Shown here: piece by piece, positions 37,539 to 49,957 of the stretch
Layout of the letters: the number at the start of each line of letters is the position of its first letter
How positions within the stretch are numbered: position 1 is the first letter of the stretch
NCBI RefSeq assembly: GCF_041296385.1
Contig: NC_091013.1
Coordinates: 72,075,563-72,139,562 of the forward strand
DNA: 64,000 nucleotides
Direction of reading: 5' to 3'
Source of the DNA: Aphelocoma coerulescens
Taxonomy: Eukaryota; Chordata; Aves; Passeriformes; Corvidae
Notes under the pieces: generated by a model
Seen by the model: the letters and a program-made list of their open reading frames with translations, nothing else
What the model was told of the DNA's origin: nothing
The model's database searches: none
Program-made: the position numbers and the translations under genes

Positions 37539-38445
37539 ACTGTTTTCTCCAGATCATGCTCTGTCTTCTTGTAGCTTGCTGGGCTGTGGCTACTCTTGAT
37601 GGGCAGGTGTGTAACACAGAGTGTGAGGGAATTGTACTATCCTCTGCCCTCAACCAGAAACCCCAGGTTTCCCTTTCACTGAGTGACATGAAACTGTGTC
37701 AATTGGCTCTTTCTCTCTAAGTTACCAAGGTGCCTTTGCATTACTTGTATATAGCCCTATTGATTTTTTCAGTACTTAAATGCTTTAAGAAAATCAATGC
37801 TTCAACAAATAGAGTGGAGCAGGAGTATCATAGAAACCCATTTGCCATTTCAGCATCAGAGATCATGGTTAAATTAAAGGAAATAACATGTATGATGTGG
37901 GATGATGGATTTAGAGAAAAACTGTAGAAGACACGGAAAATGGGTGAGTGGAGAGACACAAAATTAAAAACAAAATAGAAAAAGGTAAGCTGAATATAAA
38001 TATAGTGGCTGTGGGTATGACTTAGTTAATTTCAGCAATCCGAAACTGTTGTCTAGTCCAAGATAGTCATTTTAGCTCTCTCCATGTAATGAATAGAGAG
38101 CAGGGGCCCTCTCCACAGAGGATTCAGCCTAAGGCAGGACAATGCATCACGCTTTCCTTCAACTATCCCAAAGTCTATGCTTAGAGGAGATGCACAACTT
38201 TTGTGCTTTAACAGCACTGGAATTGAGATAGGATCACGCATCATTTTGAGTGTTGTACCTGTTTAATAGAAGGCCTTCCAACTCAACATTTTCAGTTTTG
38301 AAGAATCACTTGGTTTTCTTGAAAAAAATTGACATTTCTTGTGTTAGAGGAAAGATGTCCTTATAATTGCTTGTCAGTAAGTCCTGGTCTGAATATCTAA
38401 ATAATTTACAAGCACAAAACTTATTTGTTGTACTTTATTAAAAAT
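37539..38445. other. Unannotated DNA, no gene seen
   Basis: Background sequence. A donor-like 'aaaaag|gtaagc' near 37986 has no convincing partner acceptor or open frame. Confidence 0.5.
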
Positions 38446-38532
38446 GGGCCAAACTTATCACTAGCAGAATCCCATGTAGTGCCGTTCACTTCAAAGTTGC
38501 TACATATGCTTACACAGAGGGAATTAGGCCAG
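38446..38532. repeat. Probable ancient amniote interspersed repeat
   Basis: The segment is bounded by 'gggccaaacttatcacta' and its decayed inverse 'gaattaggcc', with 'cccatgtagtgccgttcact' and 'tcaaag' between. The order recalls an old amniote repeat with 'gggccaaattcatcc', 'ccattgacttcaatgg' and a mirrored end. The call rests on remembered motif order and is tentative. Confidence 0.35.
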
Positions 38533-38810
38533 CTACTGTCAAAATGCTTCATTAATAGTCAGGTCAGACAATAAATCAGATCTTCTGTTTGTGAAGTACT
38601 GCAATTTGTGTCTAATGACTGGAAGAATTGGTATATAAAGTATTTATCAAAACTGGAAAGCAATCATCTCCTAGACATGAAAAACCTCATCTAGAATTTA
38701 AATTTCAAAAGAGAAAAAAGGATGACAGGTGTAAAAAAAGAAATCTTGCTCCTTCCCTTTTCTGAAAGGATCCTATCATCAGCATCTTTTTTGCATTTAA
38801 AGGCCCGTTG

Positions 38811-39715
38811 TCATAGACCTATTGACCCTTTCAGGCTGGAGGGGATCTCAAGAAGTCTCTAGTCCAGAGTTAACACTGTATTCAGGACCAGGTTCCTCAG
38901 ACTTTTGTCCTGAAAACCTCCAAGGAAAGGGAGACTGCACAAGTTTCACTGTTCTCACTGAACAGTCTCCTGTTTTTGTTATATTCAGTCTGAAATTCTC
39001 TTTCTTCATTTGATGCCCACTGCCCCCTGTCCACCTGCCCTGAAAAGCTCAGCTCCGTCACCTCAGTGACCCTGTAGAAACTGGGGGCTGCAGCCAAGTC
39101 CCCCTGCAAAGCCCTCTGTGCTCTAAGCTGAACAAACTCGGTCCTGTCAGTCTCTCCTCACATGGGAAATGCTCCAGCTGCCACCATCTCAGGGGGATCC
39201 CATTAACTCCCTTAGATATCACAAACCTGCTGATGTGTTTGCTCCATCAGAAGGCAACTGGATGCAGTCTAACAAGTGCTGAGTAAAGTGGATAATCCCT
39301 TCCCTCTACCTACTGGCTGTGCTCCTCACAATACTGCCCAGGATGCTGTTGCCCATCTTTGCTGTCAGGGCACTCTGCTGGCCCATACCCAATTCACTGC
39401 CCACTAGACCTGATGCTGACCATTACTCCACCACCAGCACTGGAGTTTACATTTGTCCTCATCATGAGGTTTCGATTCTGTGAGTTTGACCCATTCTTCC
39501 AGACTATCTGGGTTCCTCTGAAGGACACCACTGGCCTCCAGTATATCCCGAGTCCCTCTAGTTTTGTGTCATCCACTGTGTTGATGGGGGCACATTACGG
39601 CCTGCAGGTAGAGTGTGAACCATTAACTACCAGTCTGTGGGCCCAAAAAACCAGCCAGTTTTCCACTCTTGCAGTTGTCCATCCATCTAGAGTGTATCCC
39701 AAGCAGGATACAAGG
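38811..39715 (-). mobile_element. Long, old CR1 LINE copy, reverse orientation
   Basis: A roughly 900-base CR1 copy on the minus strand, the longest in the window. On the plus strand it starts at the reversed tail ('tcatagacc', 'ctggaggggatctcaagaag', 'ctctagtcc'), then 'gaaaacctccaaggaaaggg', 'atattcagtctgaaattctc', 'tgcccactgccccctgtcc', and continues into the reverse transcriptase part of ORF2 ('cacccactg...' region), with 'cctcatcatgaggtt', 'ctctagttttgtgtcatcca', 'ctgtgggccc' and 'accagccagttttcc'. Stops and indels make it non-functional. The 209-codon plus-strand frame at 39359-39988 is largely antisense to it. Confidence 0.85.
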
Positions 39716-42539
39716 ATTATGCTGCATCAAGCAGCTCTGGTATATTATACCCACCCTCAAACTGAACCTTTATATGCTGCTTCTGTAGTGAAGCTGCTGA
39801 TGTACCAGGCATCATCTCTTCACTGGTCTCCATGTCTGCTCATAGTTGGAAACCAGCAGCCAGGCAGGAAAAGCGAGATGTGCCTCAGTAAACTACAACT
39901 CTTACTCCTACCAGAAGTAAGGAATAGGCTTCATGCCTACTACGTCCTTTTCACACATACCAGGAGTTTCGGCATATTTTATAAATGAGGACATTCCTTT
40001 CCACCAAGACCCTGAACATTTCTGACGCCTACCAACCACTCTGAATTTCCTTAGTGACCTTGCTGACTTTTAGAACACAACCAATTTGCTAAGTTACCAC
40101 CCTTTTTGCATTGCTCATAACACATGTTGTCAAAAAGATAAGAAATACAATAATATATACAGCTTCTGATTAATAAACAAGTGTTCTAAATAATTTGCCT
40201 AAAGTGTCAGTCACAAAGAAGGACAAACCTTTACAGCCAACTTTCAAAAAAAACTAATTAATCATTTCCCCTCTGCATTTTAGGTGATGAGTCTACTGTA
40301 CATATCTGCAAGTGACCTATTATTTCCCACAAAACAATCACAGCCAAAGGAAGTCCCATTGGACAAAGCACACATGGGATGTGTAGTCCAGTTCTTTCAG
40401 AAGGAGAACAAACACCCCAGACTGAGATTTTCTGACTACGAAATAGGTGAGCTTTCACAATTTTACCCAAGTTTGTTTCCCTTAAATTCCCCAAAATCCC
40501 TTATTCACTGCGGAGATGTAGCACATGAACTCCCAGAAAGATGACCCTTCCCTCATGGGAAGTTACGTATGGGATCAGAAGTTGGTTTATAACAGACACC
40601 TAGTTTCAGTTTCAATACAGCTGTTTGTTTCTTGTGAAATTACTAATATTAGCCAGCTAAAACCAGGTTGACTGATGGGTGATAAGAACACTTGGATCAG
40701 ATGTTTAGAAAGTACTTTTATTTTACAATCTCTTCTTTAGTTTGTACATCTGACAAAGAGTGGAGGACACAGAAAGCTTGCTGGAAAATATGGATTACGG
40801 CCCTACCAGTGCAAGTCCAAAAACAAAGCACGGGGCTGCAGATGAACTGGGTACCATATGCTACCTTACAGTTAAAAGGCAGTGTAATTTCTGGAGGCCC
40901 CCATTAGACTATGTGGAATCCAGTAGCTGCCTGCAAGATGTACCTTGCATGCCTACTGTATTACTTACTATTGGTTTCTGCTGAAGATGCTCCTTGGGGA
41001 AGACTCTTGCTCTGTTCATCAGAAGCCTTCAAAAGATATCAAAATGGGAAAACAAATAACAATTCACTCTAGGTCAATAGGAAAGTTCTCTGAATTACAG
41101 AATATCTATTAAAATGGCAGTATGGGTTTTTCACACAAGGACCAGTCTACATTATATCTGAACTACCTTTTCTAAGAATTTCTATTTTCTAGAACAGATT
41201 TTCTATTAATTACATTGCCTGAGTTGCAGCTTGCACTTCAGCACAAGCTTTGGGCCAGTGTAGTGCTGGGACAACTGAACACACTGAGCATCTTTCAAAG
41301 GTGGATGCAGTTCTTCTGTGGCATGATGAAGTTCTGGGTTTTAAAAGCCAGAGAAAACAAAATTTTCAGCTCAGAGGATTAGTGACTCCAAAACACTAAA
41401 GGATGCAATCTTTAGGACAGTGACCTGTTGACAGCTTAAGTGCTGTGTGCCACAGAGGGTGTAGGTAAATAACACTTTCTAATTTCTCAGAATTGTTTTG
41501 ATGAGGGAATTATACATGCTTTGGAAATTCTAGTGGCCATGGAAATTACTGTACAACCTCTCCTAGGGCAGTACAGAGAAAAAGCAATTTTAGATTAAAT
41601 ACTCATAAAATATTCTGAGAGCACAGTAAATGAAGTAACCTCTTACACTGCTATCTATTGGGTACACTTTTCTTTACTCATTTGTTTAGAGTAGAAGTAG
41701 TGATGAAAACTGACTATTTATTCAAAAGAACATTCTGAAAACTTAATGAATAGAAAGTTATATTTTAGTATGCAGTTAAATGTTTTCTCTCTTTGCTTTA
41801 TTTTACTATTTGCAGTTAGATTTCTTTACTACATACTGCTCTTGAATCTTGCTATATAGCTATTGATGCTCAAGACATAGGTGAGAGGAGGCACTTATGT
41901 GACTGATAGCCCAGAAGAATGAGATTTTGGCTGTGAAAATGTGATTAGACTGATCTCTCCCCATACGGAAAAAAAATGCATTTATAAATCAAAGGTACTA
42001 TATAATTTGGTTACAGGTATTCAATGGAAAAACAATCCTCATTCTCAGTTATATATTTCCATTTATATTTAAAAAACTATTGATTCTGAGGGATGAGGAG
42101 GGTATCTCTCTATGCTTCATTATTCCAAGTGACACATGACGAATTATGTTTTCTGTGGACTTTCATAGAGCCTCTTGCAGAGAAGACTCTTTTCCCTCAC
42201 TGCTCAGCTGTTAATCCATTTTTTTACTGGAAGAGATGCTATAACAGAAGATGAAAAAATTGCCTGTGAGCATGTTAATCATGGAGTGATTGATGCTGCC
42301 ATTACAAGAAAAGGTTAGACATCCTCCTCAGCAGTTTTCACCGCTATTTACAACACAGTGCCAGTCATCCAAACTAAGGACTGATCAATGCACAGACTTC
42401 AAATTAATTCAATATGAGTCCTCTGAACGTAATGGCAAGTCTGATAGCATTCACCTATTTTTATTTCCCCTCCCTCTTTCAGCACATTGCTGAAGTCTGA
42501 AGACATCTGAAATTTTTGAGACTTTAGAAAGATATTAAG
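39716..42539. other. Unannotated DNA, no gene seen
   Basis: A 2.8 kb stretch without recognised repeats or exons. It is AT-rich from about 41,450 to 42,200. Frames are short apart from the end of the antisense-CR1 frame at 39988. Confidence 0.5.
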
Positions 42540-43003
42540 CTATTAGAGAGCATCCAAAGGAGGCAATGAAGATGGGAAGGGTCTGGAGGGGAAGCAGAAT
42601 GAGGAGTGGCTGAGGTCACTTGATCTGTTCAGCCTGGAGAAGAGGAGACTGAGAGGAGACCCCACTGCAGTCTACAGCTGCCTCATGAAGGGAAGAGGGG
42701 GGGCAGGCACTGATCTCTTCTCTGTGGTGAACAGTAACAGGACCCAAGGGAATGGTCTGAAGTTGTGTCAGGGGAGGTTTAGGTTGGGTGTTAGAAAAAA
42801 GTTCTTCTCCCAGAGGGTGGTCGGGCATTGGAACAGCTCCCCAAGGAAGTGGTCACAGCATCAGCCTGACAGAGCTCAAGAAGCATTTGGACACTGCTCT
42901 CAGGCACATGGTGTGGCTCTTGGAGATGATGCTGTGCAGTGCCAGGAACTGGACTCAATGATCCTGATGGGTCCCATCAAACTTGACATATTCTGTGATT
43001 CAT
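42540..43003 (+). mobile_element. CR1 LINE, end of ORF2 and complete 3' tail
   Basis: The best preserved CR1 copy here, in forward orientation. It runs through 'gaagggtctggaggggaagc', 'tgttcagcctggagaagagg', 'agactgagaggaga', 'cactgatctcttctctgtgg', 'aggggaggtttaggttgg', 'cccagagggtggtcgggcat', 'agaagcatttggacactgct', 'ggactcaatgatcctgatgg' and the end 'atattctgtgattc'. It is 5'-truncated. The 112-codon frame at 42685-43023 follows the relics of the ORF2 C-terminus and 3' UTR and is not a host gene. The same subfamily occurs in reverse at 14.2 kb. Confidence 0.96.
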
Positions 43004-43390
43004 GGTCAGACTACCAAAGATAACTTCTTGCTCTGGTTCCCTGCACACATCTGTTCCCATACTGGCATCAGCCGCTACAAAACCCACTTGAGAAAGCAGA
43101 CAAGAAGGCAGTAGCCAAAATAACAAACCAGGAAAAAAGTTAAATTATCACCTCTACAATTTCTTCTGTGAAATAGTTTCACAGAATTCTTGCATGCTGC
43201 ATTGTGAACATGACTTCATGTATTTTTTACTGGAAAAGATGTGAATTCCGGAATGTATGTGCACTACTAATGCAAACACTGTTATGATGCGCATCTGCAA
43301 AGGCAAACTTTTTAAAACTTCTGTGAATGCACTTGTCTCCATAAATTATTTGAAAGTAAATATATCTTTTGAATCAAAGAGCAAGCAACT

Positions 43391-43441
43391 ATACTTTCTT
43401 TATATATATATATATACTTTCTTTAATATATACTTTCTTTA
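43391..43441. repeat. (TA)n microsatellite with flanking 11-mer copies
   Basis: About 15 bases of TA alternation are flanked by three copies of 'tactttcttta' (starting near 43392, 43415 and 43431). Likely slippage-prone. Confidence 0.8.
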
Positions 43442-45353
43442 ATAATTAGTTTGATTTCTATGTATCTTTTTTATTGTCAGCTGTAAAAAAAATATCACAC
43501 CTGAATACTAAGAAAAAAACAATTTAAGAAATTATCATTCTAATAAAATTACCTTCTTGTAATTCCAGGAATGCATCATTTATTTCCTTTATGCTAATTT
43601 ATTCAATAATTAGAAGGATCAGTATTAATTTATCAGTATTTTAATTCCTCTGATTTAACTGATTTTACTAAGCACTGTTGCTTTTTTATGAGAAAGTATA
43701 ATAAAACTGTTCTGCAGCAATGTAGCTCTTACTTAAGTATACCTGGGCAGTAGATGTTCAGTTCCATCTCCATTACTGATTTAATTAATATCAGTGTAAT
43801 TGCTCTGAAGCAATAACCATAGCAATGATCAGAGTTTTAACTGTTACATTTGTCTCCAATATTGAACACATAATTTTCTAATTAGCTGAAGACAAAACTC
43901 TTTGGTCTCTAGTCCGTCTTTTCCAGGTTAGTACATCTACTTTCTTGAATAATACTTTTAAAACTAAACCAGTCAAACTGCTACCTGACCAGACATCTTT
44001 TGTGGTTATTCGAATGACCATAACTGAGTATTACCGTGGCTTGAAAATGCTTCCCTTTGCTTTTCAAACATGTTGTGAGAAGCTCTCCTTCCATAAACAA
44101 ACACTAACAGAATTACCAATGTACTGCTTCACTAAAGGCTTCCCAGGATTGCAAACGCATTAGGTGTTTTTCATTTGTAGTCTCAACCCAGCCCATCATT
44201 ACAAAATTGCTCAGTGTACATATTTCAGTGGTGTCTGAAGTGGGTCATGGTCATGTCAAGCATTCAGAGATCATGTAGGGTGAAAAGCACAGAGACAATA
44301 CTGCAGTTTATCTCCCTTTCACTTTATCGTGGACAATGACACAACAATACAGCAACCAATTGTAAAGAAAGAGCTGCCAAATAGTCTTGTATACAAGATA
44401 TTAAAAACTAAAATAAACAGAATCAGGTACATTCTCAACAACAATATGCAACAACACACTCAATTCAGATACTTAATTTGGGTGACCAGAAGGACAGTAA
44501 CATAGCTCCCATGTGCTATGAAGTTTAAATGTTATCAGACCACACCCCCATCTTTAGCAGGTACCCTAACTTTAGCAAGTTTCCCACTATCACTCTTCAA
44601 GCAGATCCCAACGAGTTTCGCTTTCTTCCAGTCATGGAACCAACACACAGTGTTTATGCCTCCAACCTCTTCTGAGACAGAAGCTGACATTTGCAAACTC
44701 TCCTCCCTTCTGTGTGGCTACATGTGAGCAGACTTGGTTGTGTCTTGTGGTATGTTCCCTTGCAACAGTGCAGGACAGCCTTGCAAAATGAAAGGATTTA
44801 CCCAAGAATGTGGGGGCAAGAGAACTAAAGCTTTCATGTGCATCCATGGCTGCCAGTCCAAGTGCTCCCAAGTTTGGGGCCTCCTGGGTAGTTTTTCTTT
44901 CTAGCTGACAGCCTCCTCTTCCATTTCAACTCAGATCCAGGGTTCACCATCCTGTTCCTGGCACCATAAGGAAATGCCAGTCACTAATATTCCATTAAAT
45001 CTTCAAAGAAATTCTCTTCATGGTTCCCAGTAATTCCTCAGTTTCAGGCCAGATACGCTTACTATCCTTAACGTTTCACCTTTCCCATTTAACAGGAGAA
45101 CTTAACTCCTCAGTCCACTCGATCACAGTGCAGAGAGAATAGAAAAAATGTCTCCCAAACATATTTAGCAAAAGTAATCCCCACATTCTGCACCAGTTAA
45201 TAGGAATCTTTCTTGGAGAAAGACCTTATTTGATTTTGCATTGTAGATTACGATGTCCTGCATATGAAGTTTGAAGCAAAGAAACACTGCTAACTGTTCT
45301 TTTTCTTATTTACTACTATGCACTATCCATGAAGTCAAAGGTACTCCACTTAC

Positions 45354-45454
45354 CTTTTGCAGCAGGCCATACAAATCCATTTATCGGACAAAATATGATA
45401 GGCCACTTTGGCTTTCCAGTTCTCACTACTCCTTGCAATAAATCCCACAACATA
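45354..45454 (-). other. Candidate exon on the minus strand (unproven)
   Basis: Read on the minus strand, a full-consensus donor ('aaaag|gtaagt') ends a 101-base segment whose start follows 'gggttttttaaggctgcag', a fair acceptor. One frame is open throughout and includes GKPKWPIIFCPINGFVW. A 33-codon open frame is easily reached by chance in three frames, so coding potential is not significant. The donor is the main reason for listing it. Confidence 0.15.
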
Positions 45455-46610
45455 CTGCAGCCTTAAAAAACCCTTTCACAATTCTATTTTTCATGCATGA
45501 GGTGTAATAATCACACAGAGAGAGGCCAAAGACATGCTTCTGCGTAGGGGCCTCCTCATTTGTATGCAGCAGACCAGATTCCCACCAGTTTGTACCTAAA
45601 TGTCAGTCCTAATATGTAGTTATCACAGTAAGACAGCCAAGGTGATTTATCTTAATCACAAAGGCAAAATATTACAATGTTTTATGGAAAAAAAGGCACA
45701 TTTTGACCCACTTCTTTTGAAACAGCTGAAACTATAAACATATATAATTTTTCAGTTGTTCCTTCATTTCGACAAGTTACGTGTTGCTGCTAAGGGCACT
45801 AGCATTTGAAAGAAAGGTTCTTTGGATACAGTCTCCTAGGAAAGCAGAATTTTTAGAACAGCAATTTCTTGTTTGCTGTCAATCAGGAAATGTCCATAAA
45901 TGGTTCATAAAATCTTTTTGAAATTGAGGGTTGCAAATTATGCTTATGAGCACTGATAAACACACTTCTAAATCTCAAGTTTTCCCTGAAGAGAGGGCCA
46001 AACAAATCCATAAAATTAATTTGCCATATCCCCATAAATAATTACCTGGTCATCACCTTACCAAAATTTTGAGGTCAGTGTGGAAGAAATCCCCGTATTC
46101 TCTGCACTGACCCCCTTCCTGGAGCCAAGAGACATGGAAACACACCTCAAATATATCTGCAACTATTAAGTCAACCATTGTCTTCAAAACCCAAAGTATT
46201 TTAATAAAAACCTCAAAGGAATAAAAAAAAAATAAATTAAAAGACCTCCCTATCAGCTACAAAAACTGTGAATAATTAGGAACTTTGAATAACATTTTTC
46301 AGTCTCACAGGAGCTGTAGATCAATGCAGTATTCAGGAACACATATGTCCAAAAGCCCAAAGTGAATTTTAAAGAAAGGTCGTAGTTTGTCCGACAGCAA
46401 GAGGCTTCAAAACCTCCCTCAAGAGTGTGACTCCCAGCCAGGAGGAAAACTTTCCCAAGTGAAGACAGCTTGGTTGAATTGACCAGAGAGCTGCTGCATC
46501 CTCAAACTTACTAACAACAGAATAGGCAACTTATCACCCACCACCATGACCTTCATCTGTCCACTTCCCCTCTTAGAGCCAAAAGTGCCTTATTTGAGCA
46601 AATCAAAGGG

Positions 46611-47063
46611 ATCATAGGATGGTGTGGGTTGGAAAAGGCCTTTAAGATCATCGAGTCCAACCATTAAACCAGTACTGCCAAATCCATCACTAAATCATGT
46701 CCCCAAATACCACTTTACACATCTTTTAAATACCTCCAGGGATGGTGACTCCACCACTTCCCCAGGTCGTCTGCTCCAATTCTTGACAATTCTTTATGGG
46801 AAGCAACTTCTAATTTTCAGTCTAAACCTCTCCTGATACAACTTGAGGCCATTTCCTCTTGTCCTGTCATTTGTTACCTGGGAGAAGAGACCAACTCCCA
46901 CCTGGCTACAGCCTCCTTTCTGGCAGCTGTAGAGAGCAATAAGGTCCCCCCTAAGCCTCCTTTTCTCCAGGCTAAACACACCCAGGTACCTCAGCTGCTC
47001 CTCAGACTTGAGTTCCAGACGCTTCCCCAGCTCCACCGCCCTTCTCTGGACACACCCCAGTGA
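46611..47063 (-). mobile_element. CR1 LINE, reverse orientation, 3' end complete
   Basis: A minus-strand CR1 copy. On the plus strand it begins at the reversed tail 'atcataggatggtgtggg' and 'ttggaaaaggcctttaagat', 'catcgagtccaaccatta', then 'atcatgtccccaaataccac', 'ggtgactccaccacttcccc', 'tctaaacctctcctgataca', 'acttgaggccatttcctctt', 'aaggtcccccctaagcctcc', 'tttctccaggctaaacacac', 'ctcagctgctcctcag' and 'cttctctggacacaccccag'. It is 5'-truncated. The minus-strand frame at 46794-47036 is a relic of CR1 ORF2, not a gene. Confidence 0.96.
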
Positions 47064-49957
47064 TTTTACTCTTATGGAGCATAAGCAGTGCTACTTCACT
47101 GTATGCAGAAAGGTTGCATCAATACTCAGACTCTGGAATAGGTCTTGATTACAGCAACGCATTGCTCACACCTTCATTTTACCTTTATAAAAACAGCTCA
47201 ACTGGGAACAAAGGCAATTCCTTTGAATCCAGTCTATAAGCTGTCCCCTTTGCCATTGCCTTTTGTTGAGCAGCCATCCTGATTTTTACTGCAATCTTAC
47301 AAAAAAGCATTTTCACAGATTTTTTTCATACTTTTAACAGTAGTTCAGTCATTTAAATCCATGGTAAAAGAAATCAGTGTTCCAGACTCCCAAAGGCCAC
47401 CATGATTCACGTGCAAAGTATGTCTGTCTATTTCACTAGTATTTCCTAAGAATAGTTACTATCTGCCAATTTACACACAAATCCATCACCGACAGGGAGG
47501 TCATATGCCAACAGTGTATTTCTCTGCTGTCTCTAATTTAGATTTATAATAGTATTTTTTTCACAGATAAATACAAGTTGGCAAAATACAGGTCATACTG
47601 CAAGGAGTTTCATTTTCCTTAGGGGAAAGTAGATGCCAAATTGTGATGGAGTGCCAGGAGGCCATAAAAACAGAATTATAAGTCCACAGATATTCTATGG
47701 TAAGTTGACTAAATAATTTTTTTCCCCTGCCAGGGGGATTATAGCTGAATTGCTGCATCTGCAAAATCCAAAGTACTTTGCCGCTACAAAATTATTTTCT
47801 ACTTGGGTCCAAGCTTTATGGTAGTTGGCTTCCCAGTCACAGAAAGTCATACATTATTTACAAATCTTTGACTATAAGTCTGTTATGAATACATTAACTG
47901 TTCTCTTACCTTCAGAACTCATTAGCAACAGGAACAAGACTTCTAATGCCATTTTCCACTATATACCCCCTGCATATGCTGAACCTGCTGTGCCACTCAG
48001 AAGTGGTGTATTTCCAATGTTAGCCTTATTTTAAAGAGTGAATTGAAAAAACAAATTGAATATAAGGAAAAAAAAAATCATTAAAAAACCCCAAAGCACG
48101 TTGACCTAGCAGGTAGGTATCTAATGGGTCTTCGTGAATTCTGCCTAGATACAGGGATTTATTGTCAAAACACTGCAGACTTTTTAGCCTTGCTTCTAAG
48201 GAAATTGATGATTACACAATCACATTGTATAGGCTTTCATCAATCCTTCCTTAGCCACCCTTGAACCTCTTGGCCAGTTGTAAGCAACTTTGGCAGCTGG
48301 GTTCAGGGAAGAAAGAGGTCTCAGAGGCAGGAGTCCTGACAGGTCTTGTGAAAATTAGAGGCTGGGTAGGTACAGAAGACAGAGAGGAGTATTTTGCCCA
48401 CCCTGGGAGGCAACAGCCTGTTGTCTGTTCCCACACACCTAACTCCCATGAGCCACAGCCTGGGCTGACATTTACTCACCAGGCTGGGAAAATAGAGCAA
48501 ACATGCCATGCTGCAGGAGCTGAGAGGGATTAAAGGATGGAGGACACAAACCCACACAAATCCAAGTTCTCCCACTCAGGCTGCTTGGTTTTTTGTAACT
48601 CTTTTCACAGACAAAACCAGTGAGTAGAAAAACTCATGTTTTAATTTTTAATGTGAACGTATGTATAATTATGAAATAATATACTCTGCCAGGCTGGTAA
48701 TAAGAAATAAGCAGAGTCTGGTCATATGGAGCTAAATGGTATAAACTGGAGTTATTCCACCAAATTCAGTGGAAAAATGGCAGTCCACCCTGGAAAAGAT
48801 CACAGACCTCATGGAACCCAAGGAACACAGGTGAGAAGTGAGACCATGATGGGATGGGGGCCTCCCTTCCCTGCAGATCCCAACCGCATGACACCATGGC
48901 TTGTTTGTGAGTCGGCAGGATACTCTCCCCTCCTGGGCTCAGCAGCAACATTCAAGTCCCTCATCAGAGAGAGGGGCCACTGCCATGTCATATTGGAGCA
49001 ATTTAGATGAGAACTGTATGGGCATTCTTAATTGCTGTACTTCGGCTCTGCCTTTGTGTTTTGCTAAGGACTGCACAGATAGGCAAGCTTTTATAACTGT
49101 AAGCACATTTTACATATATATAGATATATATACATTTCTCCTCAATGGTAAATTCAGTCTAAGGCACTAAGAAAGCAGGCTGCAGTGATTTGCTTTTAGC
49201 TGGTTAAGCAGTCTGAAGTGATTCAAAAAAGAGAAATCAAGGAAAATAGAACATTATTTCACTCTTCAATCAGTTTGCCTAGTTACAAGGCTCTTGCCAA
49301 ACAAAAATGTAATATCTCTGCTAAAATTAGGGTATTAGTTCTAATTACCAGGCACACAAAAATCTTAAAATTCTGGAGCTGATCTGATAATGTTGCTATG
49401 GAAATAAGCTTAATTACTAGAGACCAGCTAACAAACTTCTCAGTGTTGCTATCTTTACAAGCTACCTCCGCTCCTGAAAATTTGTCGTTTTTTCCCTCCC
49501 TCAAATGGGACTAAATATCTCTAGTGTTAACAGTAATTAAATTCAGACATTCTCAGTCTGAGGCTATTCTGAGAATTGCTTGACAGAGGCTAAGGCAAGA
49601 GAAACACAAAGCGCAGTGCTTCGGTGTAACCATTCCAAACAGTTAAAACCACATTTTTATCAATGTACTAATTCAAACACACCAGGCAACGCAAATTCCC
49701 CCTGTACATAACAATGAATGCATGCATGCTCATCCCACACATTTTTTCCCCCTCAAACAGGAAGAAAATTTGTGAGAGGGAGAGCCACACAGCAGAGGTT
49801 TTTCCTGCACTCCCCAGACTTTGGTTAGCAATTACTCCTTATGAATACGCAAGAGTGCGTATGGAGACACATGTGCATATGAATATATGCATGTGAATGT
49901 ATGCACACAAGAAAAAGATCATTCATGAGGAGACTCTGGCATTTTGCTTTCCCACAG
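47064..49957. other. Unannotated DNA; AT-rich motif cluster near 49.3 kb
   Basis: No gene recognised. A splice-like pair (acceptor 'cattttccttag', donor 'tatg|gtaagt') brackets about 75 bases ending near 47700, but all frames have stops. From about 49,262 to 49,600 an AT-rich block carries CTAATTAC, TTAATTAC and GTAATTAA motifs and one GTTGCTATGG site. Alternating purine-pyrimidine sequence rich in ATG and CATG lies at about 49878-49909. Confidence 0.45.

Larger units (their letters stand above)
43004..46610. other. Unannotated AT-rich DNA, no confident gene
   Basis: The part from 43,380 to 43,900 is strongly AT-rich, with a TA microsatellite (listed separately) and TTAATTAA at 43781-43788 plus CTAATTAG at 43878-43885. 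A minus-strand exon-like segment is at 45354-45454 (listed separately). Otherwise there are only short frames. Confidence 0.5.

Noticed and set aside
39359..39988. 209-codon plus-strand open frame
   Set aside because: The first half lies antisense to a CR1 copy and the rest shows no family feature; best explained as a chance frame.
42685..43023. 112-codon frame that looks like a small gene
   Set aside because: It lies wholly within a CR1 3' end and is a relic of the element.
46794..47036. 80-codon minus-strand frame
   Set aside because: It lies inside a reverse CR1 copy and reads decayed ORF2 and 3' UTR.
47624..47700. Acceptor-donor pair bracketing about 75 bases
   Set aside because: Stops in all three frames and no composition change; strong-looking splice strings are expected by chance several times in 64 kb.
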